Source: SAR202 cluster bacterium (GTDB lineage: Bacteria; Chloroflexota; Dehalococcoidia; Lucifugimonadales; VGZR01). From it: a stretch of 59,914 nt of DNA. The translations under genes were made by a program, and so were the position numbers. The stretch is from contig VGZR01000014.1 in assembly GCA_016872515.1 (NCBI GenBank), forward strand, positions 1 through 59,914. The letters run 5' to 3'. Below the pieces are notes generated by a model. That model was not told where the DNA came from and ran no database searches. It saw only the letters and a program-made list of their open reading frames with translations. Shown here one piece after another: positions 35,207 through 44,195 of this stretch. Every line of letters starts with the position of its first letter. The first letter of the stretch is position 1.

Positions 35207-36346
35207 ATGATTAGCACCATCTTGAACGTGGTCTTGCTCGCGGCTGCCCTCGCCGCGGTCTGCTGCGGGGGCCCGAAGGCGGCCTCGCCGGTCTCCGAGG
35301 AGGCGCAAACTGCCGAGACAGCCCAGAGGGCCAAGGGAGAGTTCGTCACGATTGCCGACATGAAGGCGCGGCGGATGCTCCACTCAGTTGTGCTGTTGCT
35401 TGACGGTCGGGTCCTCGTGGCCGGGGGCATGGGCTTTGGGTCGAACATGAAGGCCCTGGTCAGCGACGAGGCGGAGGTGTATGACCCAACGACCGGGCAG
35501 TGGTCGGTAACGGCGACGATGAGAGCGGCTCGCCACTCGTTGGCCCTGGCCCTGCTCCCAGACGGCAGGGTACTGGCTGCGGGCGGTTTGAGCAAACTGA
35601 GACAAGCGATCCGGACCGCCGAGATATGGGATCCCAAGACGGGGACGTGGTCGCCGACTCAGAGTATGAACGAGGCGCGAGAAGGAACGGTCTCTGTTGT
35701 ACTCACCGATGGCCGCGTGATGGTCGTCGGCGGCGTCGGGGACACGTTTGGCGACCTGACCGCAGTGGAGGTCTATGACCCGGCCTCCGGAACGTGGTCC
35801 CTTGTCGCGCCGATGGCGACGCCACGCCACTTCCATACCGCCACCTTGCTTCAAGACGGACGCGTGCTGGTCACCGGCGGCGGGAGGCTCGACGGCCCTT
35901 ACCTGGATACGGCTGAAGTGTATGATCCGGTGGCCGATTCCTGGTCAGCGGCTGGCACCATGTCGGATGGACGCGCTCTTCACGCGGCTACGCTGCTGAA
36001 GGATGGCCGGGTTCTGGTAGTCGGTGGGGCCGGCAGGCTGACCTCGGCGGACCTCTGGGACCCAAAGACCAACACCTGGAGCCCAACCGCCGACACCAAG
36101 GCTCCCCGTGCCGAACACAGCGCCACCCTGCTAGCGGACGGGCGGGTGTTGGTTGCCGGAGGGGTGGGCGGCCTCGCCTCGGCCGAACTCTACGACCCCG
36201 CGACCGGGACGTGGTCCGACGCTGGGACTATGTCGGCACCGCGACACCAACACAAGAGCCTCCTGCTCAACGACCAACGGGTGCTGATCACCGCCGGCAA
36301 CGGCAGGGAGGGCCTCCTCGCCTCCGCCGAGCTGTACGCCCCGTGA
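35207..36346 (+). CDS. Kelch-repeat beta-propeller protein, probably exported
   Basis: 379 residues. After a hydrophobic start (NVVLLAAALAAVCC) come seven repeats of about 45-50 residues with the pattern R..H.A.LL.DGRVLV.GG......AE.YDP.TG.WS....M, the last one incomplete. This fits a seven-bladed kelch/galactose-oxidase-type propeller. The Cys19-Cys20 after the hydrophobic stretch hints at lipidation, but Val before Cys is poor for a lipobox. No catalytic Cys-Tyr pair of galactose oxidase is visible, so a binding role is more likely. Confidence 0.82.
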   Translation: MISTILNVVLLAAALAAVCCGGPKAASPVSEEAQTAETAQRAKGEFVTIADMKARRMLHSVVLLLDGRVLVAGGMGFGSNMKALVSDEAEVYDPTTGQWSVTATMRAARHSLALALLPDGRVLAAGGLSKLRQAIRTAEIWDPKTGTWSPTQSMNEAREGTVSVVLTDGRVMVVGGVGDTFGDLTAVEVYDPASGTWSLVAPMATPRHFHTATLLQDGRVLVTGGGRLDGPYLDTAEVYDPVADSWSAAGTMSDGRALHAATLLKDGRVLVVGGAGRLTSADLWDPKTNTWSPTADTKAPRAEHSATLLADGRVLVAGGVGGLASAELYDPATGTWSDAGTMSAPRHQHKSLLLNDQRVLITAGNGREGLLASAELYAP

Positions 36347-36418
36347 GTTGTGCTACCTATGCGATCTACGGGCGAACCCGAGGTGAGGGCGCGACGATTC
36401 GCCGACCCCCAGTGAGCT

Positions 36419-36451
36419 ATCGTATTGCCAGTGATACCAGACGGAGTGTAA
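36419..36451 (+). pseudogene. Detached 3' tail of a CocE hydrolase gene
   Basis: Eleven codons read IVLPVIPDGV-stop, the same ten residues that end the CocE gene at 33045, with several synonymous base changes. The preceding bases (TGA two codons upstream) do not continue the match. It is best read as the last scrap of a further CocE copy deleted between the kelch gene and the small membrane protein. Confidence 0.55.
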
Positions 36452-36479
36452 CGTCGGCAGGCTCCCGAAGGAGGCCACA

Positions 36480-36641
36480 ATGGTCAAGTCAACGCGGCCA
36501 CTGGACGTGCTGGTAGCGGTGGTGTGCCTGGCGGGTGGCATCGCCTATATGGCGACGGACAACGATATCAAAGGCGTCGTGGTCGTCCTGCTGGGCATCC
36601 TGTACTTCCTGGCGGTCCCGCGCACCCTCAAAGGTGCGTAG
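36480..36641 (+). CDS. Small membrane protein (53 residues)
   Basis: ATG 36480 follows a strong AAGGAGG. The 53-residue product has two hydrophobic helices (LDVLVAVVCLAGGIAYMA and GVVVVLLGILYFLAVP) around a short polar turn DNDIKG. It ends in a basic tail before TAG. I know no family for it. The good ribosome site and clean two-helix topology argue for a real gene. It ends just before a hairpin. Confidence 0.65.
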   Translation: MVKSTRPLDVLVAVVCLAGGIAYMATDNDIKGVVVVLLGILYFLAVPRTLKGA

Positions 36642-36651
36642 CAAAAAGAAG

Positions 36652-36692
36652 GCCCTCCCCGGAGGAGAGGGTGCTTCCCCTCCGGGGAGGGC
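36652..36692. terminator. 14-bp-stem hairpin between convergent genes
   Basis: GCCCTCCCCGGAGG (36652-36665) pairs exactly with CCTCCGGGGAGGGC (36679-36692) around a 13-nt loop. It lies between the small membrane-protein gene and the end of the cox operon. No T-run; probably a bidirectional terminator or a palindromic repeat. Confidence 0.6.
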
Positions 36693-36706
36693 GCAAGATA
36701 ACCCTG

Positions 36707-37288
36707 TCAGCTCACGAGGTACAGGGTTGGATAGATGAAGACCCGGGCCACGTCCACGAAGTGCCAGTACTTCACCGCGCCCTCGACTCCCCAGTAGTTG
36801 CCCTTGGTGTAGCGGCCGTCGCGTCCGAGGAACCAGACGATGCCCAGCATGATGAGGCCGCTGAGCACGTGGGTGGCGTGGACGCCGGTGAGGGTGAAGA
36901 AGACAGTGCCGAAGCCGGTGGACGGCGAGAAGTGCCGGAAGGCCTCGTACCGCTCGATGCCCACACCCGCAAGGAACACAATCCCAAGGGCGATGGTGAC
37001 GAGCACGCCGAGGCTGAAGCGGCGCTGATTGCCGTAGCGGGCGGCCATCTCGGCCTGTTAGGCGCTGAGGCTGCTGAACAGCAGGACAATGGAGATAACG
37101 AGACCGAGCCCCTGATTGAGGTCTTCAGGCCACTCCACGCCGCGCAGATAGAAGCGGCTGGAGAGCAAGACCCCGAATAGGAAGCTCTCGGAGATGATGA
37201 AGAGCCATAGACCCAGCCGGTTGGTGCCGAGCTTGTCGTGCCCCACGTGGGCTCCAGCAGCCCCGTGCGTGTCCGTCTTGTCGACCAT
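36707..37288 (-). pseudogene. coxC: Cytochrome c oxidase subunit III interrupted by a stop
   Basis: The first part (NRLGLWLFIISESFLFGVLLSSRFYLRG) and second part (FGTVFFTLTGVHATHVLSGLIMLGIVWF, then YWHFVDVARVFIYPTLYLV) are one subunit III sequence of about 193 codons. They are split by an in-frame TAA at 37058-37060 in LLFSSLSA-stop-QAEMAARYG. The frame is otherwise kept, so a single base change (such as TAC to TAA) explains it. A restart at ATG 37048 with no good binding site is unlikely to rescue it. It is the last gene of the cox operon. Confidence 0.88.
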
Positions 37289-37294
37289 GTCGTT

Positions 37295-37510
37295 CTACTC
37301 CTCCTCGTGGTGCCAGAGCTGGTGCACGTGCATGAAGTACCAGACGATCGGCCAGGCCGCGATGATGGCAAGGATGGCTAGCACGGGCCAGTTCCCACGC
37401 TTGAACTGGACCCCTATCACGTACTCGATGATCTCCAAGACCATCAGGACCACAAAAACGATGATGCCTAGGCGTGTCTTAGCGCCGAGTGCTGTCCTGT
37501 TCTTGTTCAC
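37295..37510 (-). CDS. Cytochrome c oxidase subunit IV-like small membrane protein
   Basis: 71 residues with two membrane helices (TRLGIIVFVVLMVLEIIEYVIG and NWPVLAILAIIAAWPIVWYFMHV) and a His/Glu-rich end (HQLWHHEEE). This is the pattern of prokaryotic COX4-type subunits encoded between coxA and coxC. It starts 18 bp after the coxA end and stops 6 bp before coxC. Intact, unlike its two neighbours. Confidence 0.8.
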   Translation of the reverse strand: MNKNRTALGAKTRLGIIVFVVLMVLEIIEYVIGVQFKRGNWPVLAILAIIAAWPIVWYFMHVHQLWHHEEE

Positions 37511-37528
37511 CAGCCTTCCTCCTCGGTC

Positions 37529-39380
37529 CTAGTCTCCGTCGCCTGCGTGGGCGCCGGCCTCACGGGCAGTCCTCGGGAAGCGCGCGTGCTGCAAGCCCTG
37601 TTCGCCGTAGCAGTGTGGATCGCCGGTGACAACCGGCGGCACAGGGAAATTCTCGACGGGCGAAGACGACGAAGTCTGCCACTCCAAAGCCTTCGCCTTC
37701 CACGGGTTCGCCTCGGCCACCGGGCCGCTTATCCACGACCGCACCAGATTGTAGGTGAGGAGCACGAAGCTAACAGCCAGCACGAAGGCCGCCACGCTCA
37801 CGGCCAGGTTCTCGCCGGTCAGCTCGGCCGGGTAGTCGGCCACGCGGCGGTTCATGCCTTGTACGCCCACCCAGAACATGGCCAGGAAGGTCACGTTCTA
37901 GGCGACAAACATCCAGACGAAGTGGACCCTGCCCATCGCCTCGTTGTACATGCGTCCCGCGATCTTGGGGAACCAGTAGTAGATAGCCGCCATGATGGCG
38001 AAGATCTCGCCTCCCACCATGGTGTAGTGGAAGTGGGCGACGACGAAGTAGGTGTCCTAGAGCTGGATGTCCGTGGCGACGTCGGCCAGGAAGATGCCAG
38101 TGATGCCGCCGATGAGGAAGTTGAAGATAACCCCCACGGCGAACAGCATGGGCGTCTTGAGCCACAGCTTGCCCATCCACAGCGTCCCCAATGCTGAGAG
38201 GAACACGGCGCCGGTCGGAATGGAGATGAGCTCGGTGCTGACCATGAACGGGATGTGTATGTAGCTCGACATGCCACTGGTGAAGAGGTGGTGCGCCCAG
38301 ACGACCATGCTCAGGATGACGACGGCGATGAAGGAAGCGACGACCCACTTGTAGGCGAAGACGGGCTTTCGCGAGAAGCGGGAGAGGATCTCTAGTTCGA
38401 TGCCGAACGCGGGCAGAATCATCACGTACACGGCGGGGTGAGAGTAGAACCAGAAGATGTGCTCGTACAGCAGGGGCTTCCCACCCACAGCCGCGTCGAA
38501 GAAGCCCATGCCGGCTACACGGTCGAGGATGACCATGATGAGGCCGTAGGCGACAAACTTGGTCGGGGCGAGGCTGATGAGGAAGGCGGAGACGATGGCC
38601 CAGACGAAGATGGGCAGCCGGCCCCAGGTCATGCCGGGCACCCGCATCTTAATGACGGTGGTCAGGAAGTTTAGGCCACCGAGGATGGAGAACAGGCCAA
38701 AGGTGAGGAAGGCGAAGAGGACAAGTAGCTGGCCGTCGGCGTTGATGACGCTCAGCGGCGGGTAGGCGGTCCAGCCAGAGTCGAAGCCGCCGAACACAGG
38801 TGTCAGGAGAAGCAGGACGGCCACGGGCGGGATGGTCCAGTAGCTGAGGGCGTTGATACGGAGGGAAGGCAACATCCTCGGCGCCGATGAGCAGCGGCAC
38901 GCCGAAGTTGGCGAACCCGCCCATGATGATGGCCACTGCCACAGCGACCATCATCATCCCGTGTAGGCCCATGACCATATTGAACTGGTCGGGGCCGATG
39001 ATGGTCTGCCCGGCATCTAGCAGCTCGATCCGCAGTACGACGGCAGCGATGCCGCCGAGGAGCATGACGACGAACGTAACGAGGTACTGAACGCCGATGA
39101 CCTTATGGTCGGTGGAGAAGGTGAAATAGCGGCGCCAGCCCTTCGCCGTGTTGGTCTTCGGCTTCATGCCGAACCACTCCCTGGCCCAGTAGTCCCACAC
39201 CCCGATGCCCAGCAGCCAGCCGATAAGGGCGAAGATGTAGCCGAGGGCGATGCGCACCTCGGTGGCGGGCTGGTTGGTGACGGCGGCGATGAGGCTCGCT
39301 AGGGCGATGCCGATGCCCAGGCCGACGCCTGCGAAGACAAGGGCACGGACCACCGGGAAGAACCCGTTCAACACTCCCAT
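37529..39380 (-). pseudogene. coxA: Cytochrome c oxidase subunit I, A2 type, with a frameshift and two stops
   Basis: Roughly 617 codons. Two extra N-terminal helices are followed by WRRYFTFSTDHKVIGVQYLV, then the heme helix GLHGMMM. The helix VI motif is FWFYSHPAVYVMILPAFG: the YS pair in place of the Glu of HPEVY marks the A2 subfamily. The frame shifts by one base near 38868 (VAFP to RINALSYW). TAG codons interrupt it at 38057-38059 (IQL-stop-DTYFVVAHFHYTM) and 37898-37900 (MFVA-stop-NVTFLAMF). All heme and CuB ligands are otherwise still readable, so the damage is recent or reflects sequence errors. Confidence 0.9.
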
Positions 39381-39384
39381 CTCA

Positions 39385-40131
39385 TCACCTCGTCAGCTTC
39401 GCCGGGGACTGCTCGGCGATCCAAGTGTCGAACTCCTCTTGGGACACCACTCTTACGGGCAGGCGCATGGTGGCATGGCCGGCGCCGCATAGTTCGGCGC
39501 ACTGGAGCCGGAAGTTGGGGTCTTGGGCGAAGGTGCCGAACTCGTCAGGCGTGGCGACGATGGCCGTGTACATCCCCGGCACCGCGTCCACCTTGATGCG
39601 GAACGCCGGTATCCAGAAGGAGTGGAGGACGTCATAGGCCGTCACCTCGAACCGCGTGACTACGCCGATGGGCAGCACCAGTTCCTTGCGGCTCTTCACG
39701 CCCTGCTCCGGGTAGATGACGTTCCAGAAGAAGCGGCGCCCCTCCACCTGCACGAGTAGGTCAACGGGCATGTTGTCGTGGGCGCGGACCTCGCGAAGGC
39801 CGGTGATGCCGGGGTGGATGATGACGGCGATGGTAGGAGCCGAGGTGACAGTGAACCAGGTGACGATGGGCGGTTTGTGGCCGCGAAGGGCCGGGCCGTC
39901 ACTGTCGGGATCGCCCTTCAGGTGCCAGCGCACCAGCGAGTAGGCCAACACGGCGCAGACGAAGGCGAAGACCGGCACCGACAGCAACGTCAGGAGGGTG
40001 AACGCACCGTCGATCGCCTTGGCCTCTTTTGCCGCTGCCACGGGGAACGGTGTGAAGTTGAGCACCAGTACGTAGCCGATAGGGGGGAACACCGCCCAGA
40101 GCGCAGCGACGAATGTGAAATGTCTTGCCAC
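39385..40131 (-). CDS. coxB: Cytochrome c oxidase subunit II
   Basis: 248 residues. Two N-terminal membrane helices (about 8-30 and 45-68) anchor a cupredoxin domain. The CuA site is complete: His in DVLHSFWIPAFRIKVDAVPG, and CAELCGAGHATM with both Cys, the bridging Glu, His and Met. The subunit takes electrons from cytochrome c; no fused cytochrome c domain follows. It is the first gene of the leftward cox operon and, unlike coxA and coxC, shows no damage. The coxA start lies 4 bp downstream. Confidence 0.95.
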   Translation of the reverse strand: MARHFTFVAALWAVFPPIGYVLVLNFTPFPVAAAKEAKAIDGAFTLLTLLSVPVFAFVCAVLAYSLVRWHLKGDPDSDGPALRGHKPPIVTWFTVTSAPTIAVIIHPGITGLREVRAHDNMPVDLLVQVEGRRFFWNVIYPEQGVKSRKELVLPIGVVTRFEVTAYDVLHSFWIPAFRIKVDAVPGMYTAIVATPDEFGTFAQDPNFRLQCAELCGAGHATMRLPVRVVSQEEFDTWIAEQSPAKLTR

Positions 40132-40225
40132 TTAGCTGCCTCCCTAGCCTCGCAAGTACAGACTTTTGCGTTAAGAATCACGATGGCTTGGGAGATGTGA
40201 AGGGATAGCCGGAGAGTGTGAAGGG

Positions 40226-40245
40226 TACGTGAAAGTTTTCACGTA
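40226..40245. promoter_or_regulatory. Inverted repeat upstream of the cox operon
   Basis: TACGTGAAA, gt, TTTCACGTA is a perfect 9-bp inverted repeat about 95 bp upstream of the coxB start and 208 bp before the zinc-ribbon gene. Its size and symmetry suit a dimeric regulator site that could control either gene. The regulator is unknown. Confidence 0.5.
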
Positions 40246-40452
40246 GCGTACCGGCGTCTGGGGTGATGTGCACGAAGCGCGTGCATGCCGCTGCTGGCCG
40301 GTGGGTGGCCCGCGAAACCCTCCTACAGGGCTACCTCTTTTCTCACACTCGCCGTCATCATTTCGGGCGATGCCGGGCTTGGGAGCGGGGAGGATACTGG
40401 GGCCGTTGTAAAGACGCCTGCAATGCCAAAGAAGCTGGAAAGGAAACTCACG

Positions 40453-40740
40453 ATGGCAACCATGGAAGCGGCAGCGCTACCAGTTATCGAGCACATCCCC
40501 GGTCCCACCAAGAGAGGGCCGAACGGGCACAACATCTTCTTCAATTCATGCCCGAGGTGCTCCGGGACGCGCTATCTCGACCGCGACCAGTTCGGGTGGT
40601 ACGTGTCCTGCGTCGCCTGCGGCTACGCGGCCTACCTACTCATCAAGCAACGCGGCCGCCCGCGTGCCCACATGCCGGACGAAGCTGACCCGCCCCGCCG
40701 CGCCAAGCGCATCTCCTTCAGCTCCCTCCGTCTGGTCTAG
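40453..40740 (+). CDS. Small zinc-ribbon protein
   Basis: 95 residues. Two CxxC knuckles (NSCPRCSG and VSCVACGY, 18 residues between) form a treble-clef or zinc-ribbon unit with an aromatic-rich loop (DRDQFGWYV). Basic, probably disordered ends flank it (RRAKRISFSSLRLV at the C-terminus). I start at ATG 40453 behind AAAGGAAA; an in-frame ATG at 40423 is the alternative. Such proteins usually bind nucleic acid or another protein. It ends before a good terminator. Confidence 0.65.
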   Translation: MATMEAAALPVIEHIPGPTKRGPNGHNIFFNSCPRCSGTRYLDRDQFGWYVSCVACGYAAYLLIKQRGRPRAHMPDEADPPRRAKRISFSSLRLV

Positions 40741-40773
40741 CCTCCCTCGGGGAGCGTTAAACGCATCTATAAA

Positions 40774-40814
40774 CGCCTATGGTCTGGTCACAGCATAGGC
40801 GGTTACTTTTTCCT
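40774..40814 (+). terminator. Intrinsic terminator after the zinc-ribbon gene
   Basis: CGCCTATG (40774-40781) pairs with CATAGGCG (40794-40801) and is followed by a T-rich stretch (TTACTTTTT). It stops rightward transcription just as the convergent RraA-like gene ends. Confidence 0.7.
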
Positions 40815-41513
40815 GAACTCTTTCCAACGCGCGACGCTGAATCCGGGCCGTCGCGTGAACTCCTGGAACATCTGCTCTTTCTTGCGGATCTGCCGGCACT
40901 TCTCCAGAAGAGCCGCGGGGTCGAAGCCGGACGGCACCTTGGTGCAGCCGTCCATGTCGGCCACTAGCAGGTCGCCCGGGTGGACCAGCAGTTGGCCTAT
41001 CGCCACGGGGCCGTTGACCCGCACGAGGGTAAAGACGCCGTGCCCTGGGACGAGCCCGCGGCCCCAGACAGGCAGGCCGACCGCCTTGATGCCCTGCAGG
41101 TCGCGCACGGTGCCGTCCACCACCGCGCCGACGACGCCGAGGGCCTTGTTGGCGGCGGCCATATTGTCGCCGAAGGCGGCGCCCCGGCCGGGCCGGGTAT
41201 CCACGTCTTTCATCGCGGCGATGATGGGGCCGCCGGTCTTCTCCAGCACCTCGTAGTACGAGTCCCAGGGAACGCCCACCGCGTCGGGATCGTTGGTGGC
41301 CAGCTCGGAAGTGACGGCGTAGCCGACGACGCAGCCGAACTCGGGCAACAGGCACCGTATCTCAGGGCCGGTGTAGCACTCGGGAATCCCCCCGCGGGTC
41401 TGAAGCTCCCGTCCTCCCTGGCTCGCACCCATGGACTCGACGATAGCATTGAACACGGTGGCCGAGTCGAACTGCATCAGCCCTTCGAGCGCCTCTTTCG
41501 ATGCACGTTGCAT
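40803..41513 (-). CDS. RraA-like / 4-hydroxy-4-methyl-2-oxoglutarate aldolase family protein
   Basis: 236 residues of the RraA fold. The substrate-binding loop is FGDNMAAANKALG, the hallmark DGTVRD follows, and a metal-ligand Asp lies in DLLVADMDG. Members are either inhibitors of RNase E or Mg2+-dependent aldolases of pyruvate-type acids. Loss of RNase E-type context and the catabolic genes nearby favour an aldolase or decarboxylase. The C-terminal extension (residues 200-236) is basic. ATG 41513 has a weak binding site, AAGGAG, close by. Confidence 0.85.
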   Translation of the reverse strand: MQRASKEALEGLMQFDSATVFNAIVESMGASQGGRELQTRGGIPECYTGPEIRCLLPEFGCVVGYAVTSELATNDPDAVGVPWDSYYEVLEKTGGPIIAAMKDVDTRPGRGAAFGDNMAAANKALGVVGAVVDGTVRDLQGIKAVGLPVWGRGLVPGHGVFTLVRVNGPVAIGQLLVHPGDLLVADMDGCTKVPSGFDPAALLEKCRQIRKKEQMFQEFTRRPGFSVARWKEFRKK

Positions 41514-41613
41514 ATCTACTCCTTCCCTATCAACAGAACAATCTTGCGCCGGGGGATTATAGCAGCGGAGGTGTGTGGGGGGTTGGCCTCGGCGCTATAC
41601 TTACGCCAACCAG

Positions 41614-44184
41614 ATGATTCCCCTACGCCTCACTGTCAAGAACTTCATGTGCTACCGGGACAACGCCCCCACCCTCGACCTGGAGGGCATCCACGTGGCT
41701 TGCCTATGCGGGGAGAACGGCCACGGCAAGTCGGCCCTTCTGGACGCGATGACCTGGGCGTTGTGGGGCGAGGCGAGGGCTTCGACCCAAGACGAGCTCA
41801 TCCACCTAGGCCAGCAAGATATGGTTGTGGACCTGGAGTTCCTGGCCCGTGACCACCGCTACCGCGTCACCCGCAGCCACGTCCGCGCCGTCCGCGGACG
41901 GCAGGGCAAGACCGACCTCAGCCTGCTAGCCGCCTCCAATGGCCGCTTCACGGTCACCAGCGGCAATACCGTCGCCGACACGCAGAAGCGCATCCGCGAC
42001 CTGCTCCAGATGGACTACACGACCTTCATCAACACCGCGTTCCTGCTCCAAGGACGGGCCGACCTGTTCACCATGAGCAGGTCATCAGAGCGTAAGGAGC
42101 GGCTGGGGGAGGTACTCGGCCTAGCGGCCTACGATGCGCTGGAGGAGCGCGCGAAGCTGCGGAGCCGCGAGCGTCACCAGCGGGTGTTGGGGCTGGATGC
42201 CCTCCTGGCCTCGCGGCGCGAGGAACTGGCGCGGCGCCCGCAGTTCGCCGAAGAGATGGCCGCGGTCAAAGCCGAGCTCGGGCGACTCACGCCGGCTCTG
42301 GAGGAGGCCCGGCGGACGCGGGACGCCGCGTACAGCCGGCGCGATGAGCTCTTGTCCCGCCGCGCGCAGGCGGACGAATCGGACAGGCGACTGACCGGAG
42401 AGCGGCAGGAGACGGCGCGGCTGGAGAAGCTGGCACAAGAGCATGCGGTGCGGGTACAACAGTTCGAGGCGCTGCTCGTCCGCGAGGCCGAGATATCAGA
42501 CCGTTTCCAGGCGTACGAGTCGGCACGCGGGGAGCTAGAGCGGTTCACCCACGCCCTCGCCAGGCTGAACAAGCTCGCTGAAGAGAAGGCGCCGCTGGAA
42601 CGTGCCATCGCTGACCAGGGCGGCAGGCTACAGGCCGAAGGGGAGAGGCTGCGCGACACCCTCGAGCGAGACCTGGCCCCGAAGGCGGCACGCTTTCCCC
42701 AACTCGAACGTGAGCTTGAGGTCACCTTGCGGGAACTGGCAGGCCTCGGCGAGGAAGAGAAGGCCATTGAGGCCTTGCGGGTCTCCGCCAGCGACTCGGC
42801 TGGCAAGGCCGCGGCTTTGGAGCAGACTTCGGATGGTCTGACCAAAGAGATGGCCGAGGCGCGGAGCAAGGCCGAGTTACTCTTGCAGCCCGGGGCTGCC
42901 TGTCCTGTCTGCAAGCAGGCGCTCGGGCCAGAGGGGCAGGCGCACCTGCGAAGCGAGTACCGGGCGCGGTACGAGGCCGCGAAGCAGAGCCGCGACCAAG
43001 CCGAGGCGCAGCTCAAGGTCGCGCGGCGGGAGCAGCAAGGGTCTGCGGCCCGCGCGGAACAGCTCTTCAAGGCCCTCAACCAGAAAAGCGCCCTGCTCCA
43101 CCGGCGCGTCGAGGGCCTAGAACGCGAACTGCGGGAGTCGCGGCAGGCATTGGATGCTCTCGAGCCAGCGCGGCGCGGGCTGGCCCATGCGGAGGCTCGG
43201 CTGCGGTCGAATGACTTTGCCCATGAGCAGCGCGATAAGCTGGCTGATCTGGAGGCCAGATCTGCCGAACTTGGCTATAACCAGGAGGCCCACCGGAGGA
43301 CGCAGGGCGAGGCGCGCTCGTTGGAGCAGTACGCCGACCTCCACCGGCAGTTGGTGGACGCCAAGGGCAGGCTGCCTTCCGAGCAAAAGGCCCTACAGGA
43401 CACGTCCGGCTCCCTGGAACGCCGCCGCCAGGAGGTCAAGCGCCTCGACGAGGCCCGTCAGGCGCTCCAGCGCGACCTTCAGGGCTTCGCGGACGCAGAG
43501 CGCGGGCTTGCGGCAGCGCAACGTAGTTTAATGGAGCTTGAGGCCGGCTACGGAAAGGCGCTGCAGCGCCATGGAGCGCTGGAGGCCTCACTTGCGCGGT
43601 GCGACGCGGTGGAGGCGGAAGCGCGGCAGCTGGAGGTGGAGCGGCGCCAAGAGGCGGACGAGAAGGCTGTGTACGACGAGCTCGCCGGGGCCTTCGGCAA
43701 GAACGGCATCCAGGCCCTCATCATCGAGACGGCCATACCCCAGCTCGAGGCGGACTCCAACGAACTGCTGTCCCGGCTCACGGACGGTAGGATGCACCTC
43801 AAGCTGGAGCTGCGCCAGGGTGCGGTGCGGCGCGGGACCACCGCCGAGGAACTGGAAGTCAAGATCGCCGACGAGGTGGGGACCCGCAGCTACGAAACGT
43901 TCAGCGGCGGCGAGGGGTTCCGCATCAACTTCGCGCTGCGCATCGCGCTGTCCAAGCTGCTGGCCCGGAGGTCGGGCGCGCCCCTGCCCATCCTGTTCAT
44001 TGACGAGGGGTTCGGCTCCCAGGACTCCGCCGGACAGGAGCGGCTGAAAGAGGCCATCCAGTCCATCCAGGACGACTTCAAGAAGATATTGGTCATCACC
44101 CACGTGGAAGAGGTAAAGGAGGCGTTTCCCGTCCGCATCGAGGTGACAAAGACTCCACTCGGCTCCACCTTCACGATAGTGTAG
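41614..44184 (+). CDS. sbcC: SbcC/Rad50-type SMC-like DNA repair ATPase
   Basis: 856 residues. Walker A GENGHGKS lies at 33-40, followed by the Q-loop LLQGRADLFTMS. Two long coiled-coil arms (about 170-420 and 450-700) flank a zinc hook CPVC (Cys430, Cys433). The signature motif TFSGGEGFRINFALRIALS lies near 763 and Walker B LFIDEGFGSQD near 795. With SbcD/Mre11 it trims DNA ends and hairpins, which is notable given the many perfect hairpins in this window. No sbcD lies nearby. I start at ATG 41614. Confidence 0.92.
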   Translation: MIPLRLTVKNFMCYRDNAPTLDLEGIHVACLCGENGHGKSALLDAMTWALWGEARASTQDELIHLGQQDMVVDLEFLARDHRYRVTRSHVRAVRGRQGKTDLSLLAASNGRFTVTSGNTVADTQKRIRDLLQMDYTTFINTAFLLQGRADLFTMSRSSERKERLGEVLGLAAYDALEERAKLRSRERHQRVLGLDALLASRREELARRPQFAEEMAAVKAELGRLTPALEEARRTRDAAYSRRDELLSRRAQADESDRRLTGERQETARLEKLAQEHAVRVQQFEALLVREAEISDRFQAYESARGELERFTHALARLNKLAEEKAPLERAIADQGGRLQAEGERLRDTLERDLAPKAARFPQLERELEVTLRELAGLGEEEKAIEALRVSASDSAGKAAALEQTSDGLTKEMAEARSKAELLLQPGAACPVCKQALGPEGQAHLRSEYRARYEAAKQSRDQAEAQLKVARREQQGSAARAEQLFKALNQKSALLHRRVEGLERELRESRQALDALEPARRGLAHAEARLRSNDFAHEQRDKLADLEARSAELGYNQEAHRRTQGEARSLEQYADLHRQLVDAKGRLPSEQKALQDTSGSLERRRQEVKRLDEARQALQRDLQGFADAERGLAAAQRSLMELEAGYGKALQRHGALEASLARCDAVEAEARQLEVERRQEADEKAVYDELAGAFGKNGIQALIIETAIPQLEADSNELLSRLTDGRMHLKLELRQGAVRRGTTAEELEVKIADEVGTRSYETFSGGEGFRINFALRIALSKLLARRSGAPLPILFIDEGFGSQDSAGQERLKEAIQSIQDDFKKILVITHVEEVKEAFPVRIEVTKTPLGSTFTIV

Positions 44185-44195
44185 CGAGGAGCACC

